This document shows, piece by piece, positions 58,976 through 64,000 of a stretch of 64,000 nucleotides of DNA. Each line of letters starts with the position of its first letter. The first letter of the stretch is position 1. The notes beneath the pieces are model-generated. The model worked only from the letters and a program-made list of their open reading frames with translations. It had not been told where the DNA came from and made no database searches. The stretch is from an uncultured Saprospiraceae bacterium. GTDB taxonomy: Bacteria > Bacteroidota > Bacteroidia > Chitinophagales > Saprospiraceae. The translations under genes and the position numbers were made by a program. Where the stretch lies: contig CALLPI010000004.1 of the NCBI GenBank assembly GCA_938015595.1, positions 62,001 through 126,000 of the forward strand, given 5' to 3'.

Positions 58976-60203
58976 GCGTCGTCGTCGCGCCTGCAAGGCG
59001 GCCCATGCTTGGCAGAGTTTTACCCTGCTGTGCATCATTTGCCTTGCTCCGATGCTTCTGCACGGCCAAACGCGCAAGGAACTGGAAGAAAAACGCCTGC
59101 GTCTCATCGAAGAAATCAACCAGACCAACCGAAAACTGCAGGAAACCCAAAAGAACAAAACAGCCACTCTCAACAGCTATCTGACGCTTAAAAAACAGGT
59201 GGCCCAACGCCAAAAACTAGTAGCCACACTGCGCCAGGAAATAGCCGAAGCCGACTCCCTGATTGCCCGCAGCACCTCAGAGATGCTAACGCTGGAAAAC
59301 AACATTGACCACCTGCGCGCCGAGTATGCCCGCACCCTGCGTACCGCCTGGCGCTTGCACTTGCAGCAAACCTGGGCTAACTGGCTGTTGTCGGCCAATA
59401 GCTTCAACCAGGCGCTTCAACGCCGCCGCTTTATGAAACAATACGAGCAAAACCGCCGCCGGCAGGCTCAGCTCATTCTCGAAACCCAACAACTGCTGGC
59501 TGCCAAAGTAGCTATGCTCGAAAAAACCAAAGCCGAGCAACAGCAACTTATGAGCCAAGCGCTTCTGCAAAGCGAGCTGCTGCGCACTGAACTACAGAAT
59601 AAAGACCTCGCCCTAAAGTCCCTGCAAGCCAACGAGGCTTTCCTACTCAAAGAACTGGAACGCACCGAAAAAGAACGCGAGCGCTTCAATGCCGCTATCG
59701 AAAGCCTCATCGTAGCCGAGATGAACCAAAAGCGCAAGGAAAGCCGAACGCCGCCTGCAACCCCAAAACCAGGCGACGCGCCCCGCCCCGAAGATACTCC
59801 AGCCACCGACAAAAGCGGCTTTAGCGCTCGACGTGGAAGTTTGCCTTGGCCTGTGAGCGGAGGCCGCATCAGCCGTGCATTCGGACCTCAGCCGCATCCT
59901 ACGCTCAAGGACGTCGTCGTGCCCAACAACGGTGTGGACATACGAGCCCAGCCTGGCGCCGACGTCACCGCCGTATTCGATGGCAAAGTGGTCAGCGTAC
60001 AATTCATTCCCGGGCACTTCAACATGGTGCTTATACAGCATGGCGCATACTACACGGTCTATTCCAATCTTGATGTGCTCAACGTAAATCGAAACGATAC
60101 TGTCAAAGCCGGGCAAGTCATTGGCAAGCTGGGTAAAAGCGACTTACACTTTGAGGTGTGGCGCGAGAAAAACCGCCTCAACCCAGCCCACTGGCTCCAA
60201 TAG
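58959..60203 (+). CDS. EnvC-like murein hydrolase activator (M23 peptidase fold)
   Basis: A 414-residue exported protein. A signal peptide (core SFTLLCIICLAPMLLHGQ) is followed by a long coiled coil (residues about 45-270), then a Pro-rich linker, and a C-terminal LytM/M23 domain (SGGRISRAFGPQPHP; NNGVDIRAQPGADVTAVFDG; MVLIQHGAYYTVYSNLD; KSDLHFEVWREKNRLNP). The first zinc ligand His of active M23 enzymes (usually HxGxD) is N-N-G-V-D here, so this domain is probably non-catalytic and activates amidases at division, as EnvC does. Start taken at GTG 58959, overlapping the previous stop; an ATG at 58908 would add 17 residues. Confidence 0.9.
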   Translation: MCKASERRRRACKAAHAWQSFTLLCIICLAPMLLHGQTRKELEEKRLRLIEEINQTNRKLQETQKNKTATLNSYLTLKKQVAQRQKLVATLRQEIAEADSLIARSTSEMLTLENNIDHLRAEYARTLRTAWRLHLQQTWANWLLSANSFNQALQRRRFMKQYEQNRRRQAQLILETQQLLAAKVAMLEKTKAEQQQLMSQALLQSELLRTELQNKDLALKSLQANEAFLLKELERTEKERERFNAAIESLIVAEMNQKRKESRTPPATPKPGDAPRPEDTPATDKSGFSARRGSLPWPVSGGRISRAFGPQPHPTLKDVVVPNNGVDIRAQPGADVTAVFDGKVVSVQFIPGHFNMVLIQHGAYYTVYSNLDVLNVNRNDTVKAGQVIGKLGKSDLHFEVWREKNRLNPAHWLQ

Positions 60204-60226
60204 ACTCATAAAATACACCACACGCG

Positions 60227-61444
60227 ATGCGCAAAGAATGGACACTAAAGGAAAAAGACGTCAAGGGCATTGCCAAAAGTACAGAGTATGCCGTGTTGGT
60301 GGGCATCATTCGCCAAAATGAAACCGAGGAGATCCTCCATGAACACCTTGACGAATTGGAATTTCTTGCCCTCACTGCTGGCGCCGAGTGCGTCAAACGC
60401 TTTACCCAAAAACTGACCCACCCCGACCCCCGCACCTTCATCGGCAAAGGTAAGCTCGAAGAAATACGCGACTACATCGAGCGCCACGAAAACATCAATA
60501 TGGTCATCTTTGACGATGACCTCAGCGGAAAGCAAGTCAACCATTTAGAAGAAATACTCAAAGTCAAAATTATTGATCGCAGCAGCCTCATCCTCGATAT
60601 CTTTGCCCGCCGCGCCCAAACGGCCCAGGCCAAAACCCAAGTAGAGCTCGCCCAATTGCAATACCTCCTGCCTCGACTGCGCGGCCTCTGGACCCACCTC
60701 GAGCGCCAGCGCGGCGGCATTGGCTTGCGCGGCCCTGGCGAAAAGGAAATTGAAACTGACCGCCGCATCGTCAAAGACAAAATTGCTCAACTCAAGGAGA
60801 AACTCGCCGCCATTGACCGCCAAAGCGCCACCCAGCGCAAAACCCGCGGCGAACTCATCCGCGTGGCCCTCGTGGGCTATACCAACGTGGGCAAAAGCAC
60901 CCTAATGAACCTCCTGAGCAAATCTGACGTCTTTGCCGAAAACAAGCTCTTTGCCACCCTCGACACCACCGTGCGCAAGGTAGTCTTTGGCGACATGCCC
61001 TTCCTGCTGTCCGACACCGTTGGCTTTATCCGCAAACTGCCCGTTCACCTCATTGAGAGCTTTAAATCTACCCTCGACGAAGTGCGCGAAAGCGACATCC
61101 TTATTCATGTAGTGGATATTGCCCACCCCCAGCACGAAGACCACATCCGCACCGTGGACGAAACCCTGCGCGACCTCAACGCTCAGGATAAACCTACCCT
61201 CCTCGTATTCAACAAAATCGACCTCTACCGCCAGAAAAACTACGACGCCTACGTGGATGAAGAAGCCCGCAAGGAAATTGAAGAAGGCTTGCGCGGCAAT
61301 CTTCGCTACCTCTTTGGCAAAGACAACATCTTCATGTCGGCCATCACCAAAGAAGGCCTGGACGAACTCCGCCAGAAAATGGAGCGGCTCATCCGGCAAC
61401 AATACGCAGTGCGATACCCCTATAAAGCTGCTCAATGGAAGTAA
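60227..61444 (+). CDS. hflX: Ribosome-associated GTPase HflX
   Basis: A 405-residue GTPase that splits stalled or hibernating 70S ribosomes. The N-terminal HflX domain has DPRTFIGKGKLEEIRDYIE and FDDDLSGKQVNHLEEILK, then LIDIFARRAQT-type sequence, QYLLPRL and the RGGIGLRGPGEKEIETDRR motif unique to HflX. The G domain has G1 VGYTNVGKSTLMN, G3 DTVGFIRKLP and G4 NKID (VFNKIDLY). Length is typical. It ends the plus-strand cluster, 23 bp after the EnvC-like gene. Confidence 0.96.
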   Translation: MRKEWTLKEKDVKGIAKSTEYAVLVGIIRQNETEEILHEHLDELEFLALTAGAECVKRFTQKLTHPDPRTFIGKGKLEEIRDYIERHENINMVIFDDDLSGKQVNHLEEILKVKIIDRSSLILDIFARRAQTAQAKTQVELAQLQYLLPRLRGLWTHLERQRGGIGLRGPGEKEIETDRRIVKDKIAQLKEKLAAIDRQSATQRKTRGELIRVALVGYTNVGKSTLMNLLSKSDVFAENKLFATLDTTVRKVVFGDMPFLLSDTVGFIRKLPVHLIESFKSTLDEVRESDILIHVVDIAHPQHEDHIRTVDETLRDLNAQDKPTLLVFNKIDLYRQKNYDAYVDEEARKEIEEGLRGNLRYLFGKDNIFMSAITKEGLDELRQKMERLIRQQYAVRYPYKAAQWK

Positions 61445-61450
61445 ACCAGC

Positions 61451-62518
61451 CTACGCTGGCCAATGGAATATCTTGTGCTTCACCACACTTCGATGCAGCC
61501 AATAAGTAAGACTGGTGGCCAATACGAGCTCGCCCAACAGCAAGGTATGAACATCTAGCACGCGGTGCAGTGCCAATACCAAGGCAATGAAACCCACCTG
61601 TACAAAAGACAATACGGCAGTAGCCTGCATGTGAGTCAGCCCTACGTCAATGAGCATGTGATGAATATGTCTCCTGTCGGCATGAAACGGCGACTGCCCC
61701 CGCACAATGCGTGTCAAGAATACTCGAAGGGTGTCAAATAGCGGCAACATCAGTATGCTTATAGCCACGGAGGGAGTGGCCTGAAACTTGTAAGGATGTG
61801 TTGGAGGCAACGCTGAGTTGGTACTGATAAACCGGATAATCAGTATGGCGCACACCAGCCCAATGAACAGCGAACCAGTATCGCCCATGAAAATGCGCGC
61901 CGGCGAGTAGTTGAACCGAAGAAAAGCCGCTACTGCTCCTGCGCAGGCAAATGCTACCGTACTCAACTCCACCAAACCAACCAGGTAAAACCACACCCCA
62001 AGCGTGGTCATTACCATGGCTCCTATACTGCCCGCCAGGCCATCAATGCCGTCCAGCAAGTTGAACGCATTCACAATGACGCTAATGGTAAAAAATGACA
62101 CCAATACAAAAAACCACTGCCCCCACTCATCGTGCAAGCCAAACAGGCCGTACATGCCCTCCAGGCGTATGTCGGCGCGAAAAATGAGAATGGCGGCTGC
62201 CAAACATTGAGCTATAATTTTTTTGTAGGGCATAATGGGCAGTATATCGTCTCGCACCCCCACCAAGAATATAATAATGAAAGACCCCAGTATGTATTGC
62301 AGATTGGCAAAGTTCTGGAACGGCGTCCACAGTACAATAGAGAAGATGGCCCCGGCAAATATGGCTATGCCACCCATCGAAGGCGTGGCCTCCTTGTGCG
62401 AACTGCGATCGCCCGGCATATCAAACAAGTGCTTGGCACGTGCTATCTCTATAATGGGCGGTATGGCAAGGTAGGATAGCGCGAAGGCGGTAAGAAAACT
62501 GACAAAAGGCAAGTGCAT
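61451..62518 (-). CDS. Undecaprenyl-phosphate N-acetylglucosaminyl-1-phosphate transferase-like (WecA family)
   Basis: A 355-residue polytopic membrane enzyme of the MraY/WecA superfamily, which transfers a sugar-1-phosphate from a UDP-sugar to undecaprenyl phosphate, starting surface polysaccharide synthesis. About ten to eleven helices are visible. Motifs: the cytoplasmic VGVRDDILPIMPYKKI (DD), NAFNLLDGIDGLAG, FMGDTGSLFIGL, and the WecA-type HADRRHIHHML carbohydrate-recognition loop, which favours WecA over MraY. Substrate sugar unknown. Converges on hflX with a 6-bp gap. Confidence 0.92.
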   Translation of the reverse strand: MHLPFVSFLTAFALSYLAIPPIIEIARAKHLFDMPGDRSSHKEATPSMGGIAIFAGAIFSIVLWTPFQNFANLQYILGSFIIIFLVGVRDDILPIMPYKKIIAQCLAAAILIFRADIRLEGMYGLFGLHDEWGQWFFVLVSFFTISVIVNAFNLLDGIDGLAGSIGAMVMTTLGVWFYLVGLVELSTVAFACAGAVAAFLRFNYSPARIFMGDTGSLFIGLVCAILIIRFISTNSALPPTHPYKFQATPSVAISILMLPLFDTLRVFLTRIVRGQSPFHADRRHIHHMLIDVGLTHMQATAVLSFVQVGFIALVLALHRVLDVHTLLLGELVLATSLTYWLHRSVVKHKIFHWPA

Positions 62519-62533
62519 GGCTCATGGGATATT

Positions 62534-63304
62534 TTATACCTGCAAAGTAACGGGTTTTATCCCAATAGCAGCCAACATTCGGCCGGTGATGCCTTTTTCT
62601 GCCCGGTGAGAAAAAAAATCGCAGTTATGAGCCACAGTAGAAAATGGCGAAATCTCAATATGCTCAGACAATAGGCCGGCTTCGCGCAACTGCGTCTCAT
62701 TGGCAGCCTTCAAGTTTAGCAAGTACTTGCCCCGTGCTGCATCCCACAGGCAAAAAGCCTCGTCGAAGTGAACGGCTACATCCTCATCTACTTCATAATC
62801 GCAACCATCAATGCAGGTGCCGATATATGCTCGGCAATCTGCACTATGCATACCGAAGGTCTCAGCCATGTAGGCTAGCGTGCGCCGCACGATGCCTTGC
62901 GCCGTGCCTTTCCAGCCAGCGTGAATGGCTGCTGCCACCCTTTGTACAGGGTCGTACACCAGCACAGGTACACAATCGGCTACGCTCACGTTAATAAGTA
63001 GTCCTTTTTGTTGCGTGACCAAAGCGTCGTAGCCGTGATAGCGGCCTGGTGTCTGTACATGTAGTATCTCGGCGCCATGTACCTGATGAGAAGAGGCTGT
63101 TTGCTCCGGTGCAAAGCCTAGTGCAGCAAAAAAACGCCTTCGATTTTCTGCTACGTGCTTTGGGTTATCAGTTGTGTTAAGCCCTAGATTCAGCGTAGCA
63201 TATGGTGGCAGGCTTACACCGCCATGTCGTGTACTTTGGGCAGCCGCTACTTCCTTAAAATCAGCAAAAATGCGTGGCACCAAAAGCATATCCCTAAAAG
63301 GCAT
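62534..63304 (-). CDS. pgeF: Peptidoglycan editing factor PgeF (multicopper-laccase-like fold)
   Basis: A 256-residue protein of the YfiH/PgeF family, which removes wrongly built UDP-MurNAc-L-Ser precursors or acts on purine nucleosides. Signatures: STRHGGVSLPPYATLNLG, SSHQVHGAEILHVQ, VSVADCVPVLVYDP and AAIHAGWKGTAQGIVRRT (Zn ligands H and C), and YIGTCIDGCDYEVDEDV. The usual GPxIG is YIGTCI here. It lies 15 bp upstream of the WecA-like gene and 4 bp after the ATP-grasp gene, likely one transcript. Confidence 0.93.
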   Translation of the reverse strand: MPFRDMLLVPRIFADFKEVAAAQSTRHGGVSLPPYATLNLGLNTTDNPKHVAENRRRFFAALGFAPEQTASSHQVHGAEILHVQTPGRYHGYDALVTQQKGLLINVSVADCVPVLVYDPVQRVAAAIHAGWKGTAQGIVRRTLAYMAETFGMHSADCRAYIGTCIDGCDYEVDEDVAVHFDEAFCLWDAARGKYLLNLKAANETQLREAGLLSEHIEISPFSTVAHNCDFFSHRAEKGITGRMLAAIGIKPVTLQV

Positions 63305-63308
63305 CAGT

Positions 63309-64000
63309 TCAATTCAAGGCCTTTTCTTTGGGCGGTAGGCTGGCATGGTATTCTTCAAAAATGCGATGCGCATAGTGATCCAGCAGTTCCAGCACCCGCT
63401 GCCGGTTGTCGGCCACTACAATCATACCAATATGTTGGTTTTTTTGCAAGCGCCATACCAGCTCCGGCTCCTGAAATGGCGAATAATCAGGATGGGTGTA
63501 ACGCGACAACGACACCACCAGGCCAGCGTACTGATGCTGTACAGGGGGCAAAGTGTAGGCACTACCCGAAGCCTGGGCATACTCCACCTTGGCCCACTCT
63601 GACCATAAGTTGATACCCGAGGAAAATTCCACCATTTCAGCTATGTGCGCACCGCCTACGCGGCAGGAGGTTTCCAGGAAGTAAAACTGGCCGTCTTCGT
63701 GGCAGCGGATAAACTCTGTATGCGAAGCGCTATATCGCATACCAAAGGCGTCCATTACTTTGGCCGTGAGGGCTTGTAGTGCCTTGTCTTCCTCTCCGCC
63801 AAACGCTACGGTGTGCGTGCGAAACACCCCGCCGCCGTGAGCCACCTCAAAAGGCGGCGCCAGGTAGCGCGATACGCGGCAGAACTGGAGTTTGCCCTCG
63901 TTGCTAATGGCATCGGCATGATACACGTCACCAGGTTTGAACTGCTCAATGAGGTAGAGATGTCGCTCGCTACCTATTTCGTGGAGCACTTGCCAAGCTT
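63309..64000 (-). CDS. ATP-grasp domain protein, C-terminal part (truncated by the window edge)
   Basis: About 229 codons of a longer gene whose start is outside the window. The readable part shows late ATP-grasp features: HLYLIEQFKPGDVYHADAIS, the metal-binding region TEFIRCHEDGQFYFLETSCR (E...N-type, here ET-C-R), VGGAHIAEMVEFSSGINLWSEW. This resembles carbamoyl-phosphate-synthase-large-subunit-like ATP-grasp ligases, which join a carboxylate to an amine via acyl phosphate. Substrate unknown. It is followed after 4 bp by pgeF. Confidence 0.8.
   Translation of the reverse strand, partial: AWQVLHEIGSERHLYLIEQFKPGDVYHADAISNEGKLQFCRVSRYLAPPFEVAHGGGVFRTHTVAFGGEEDKALQALTAKVMDAFGMRYSASHTEFIRCHEDGQFYFLETSCRVGGAHIAEMVEFSSGINLWSEWAKVEYAQASGSAYTLPPVQHQYAGLVVSLSRYTHPDYSPFQEPELVWRLQKNQHIGMIVVADNRQRVLELLDHYAHRIFEEYHASLPPKEKALN

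Noticed and set aside
1-64000. tRNA, rRNA, CRISPR arrays, insertion sequences and prophage genes
   Set aside because: Looked for typical T-loop sequences, spaced direct repeats, transposase motifs and phage structural genes on both strands; none found.

Overview
The window is a densely coded, roughly 50% GC stretch of a chromosome from the phylum Bacteroidota, most likely an aerobic, non-pathogen-like member of the Saprospirales/Chitinophagales/Cytophagales side. Four things point there. Three secreted proteins end in type IX secretion (T9SS) sorting domains. Many genes are preceded by the Bacteroidota -7 promoter element TAnnTTTG and have no Shine-Dalgarno motif. Typical family markers occur (GtrA, DUF4292 lipoprotein, GNAT-nitrilase fusion, serine-palmitoyltransferase-like enzyme, PycTM-type protein). 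Heme A synthase and the oxygen-dependent tRNA hydroxylase MiaE indicate aerobic life; diphosphomevalonate decarboxylase indicates the mevalonate route to isoprenoids. No rRNA, tRNA, CRISPR array, IS element or prophage was seen.

Layout. 1-1.2 kb: start of a probable aat gene and ctaA (heme A synthase). 1.2-1.88 kb: a 690-bp AT-rich gap with a perfect DnaA box and DnaA-box-like motifs, a candidate replication origin. 1.9-2.6 kb: two tandem cysteine-free ArsR-like regulators. 2.7-10.4 kb: housekeeping genes (lspA-pdxA, rsmA-yqeY, GNAT-nitrilase), a T9SS LamG protein and a sphingolipid-type aminotransferase. 10.6-16.9 kb: mvaD and the threonine genes thrC-thrB-thrA, with two perfect 16-bp parS-type palindromes in or beside thrC. 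The origin-like gap and the parS pair together suggest an origin-proximal segment. 16.9-31.6 kb: beta-helix lipoprotein, fdhD, psd, a BioD/DRTGG protein, a decayed formylglycine-generating-enzyme-like gene, TPR protein, DEAD-box helicase, serine hydrolase, malic enzyme, a metal-binding HMA protein facing an ArsR regulator, a 2-hydroxyacid dehydrogenase and manA.

31.6-45.5 kb: amidohydrolase, a 7-TM orphan membrane protein, ROK kinase, an HD-PycTM fusion, GtrA, secreted M1 peptidase, RtcB, a giant adenylyl cyclase laid out like animal soluble adenylyl cyclase (C1-C2-ATPase-TPR), and folE. 45.5-55.3 kb: secreted metzincin, tdk, ppa, purE, miaE, a candidate small RNA, a small membrane coiled-coil protein, an effector-associated-domain TIR protein and an aldehyde dehydrogenase. 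55.3-64 kb: envelope cluster (nucleotidyltransferase, TPR, DUF4292 lipoprotein, EnvC-like M23 protein), hflX, a WecA-like transferase, pgeF and a truncated ATP-grasp gene.

Most genes are ordinary biosynthesis, envelope and nucleotide metabolism. The accessory signals worth attention are the signalling/defence-like proteins (HD-PycTM, soluble-adenylyl-cyclase-like enzyme, EAD-TIR), the origin/partition signals, a three-copy intergenic palindromic repeat, the relic resembling a diversity-generating-retroelement target, and the promoter-plus-terminator small RNA candidate. Assignments rest on reading motifs by eye; no database search was run.
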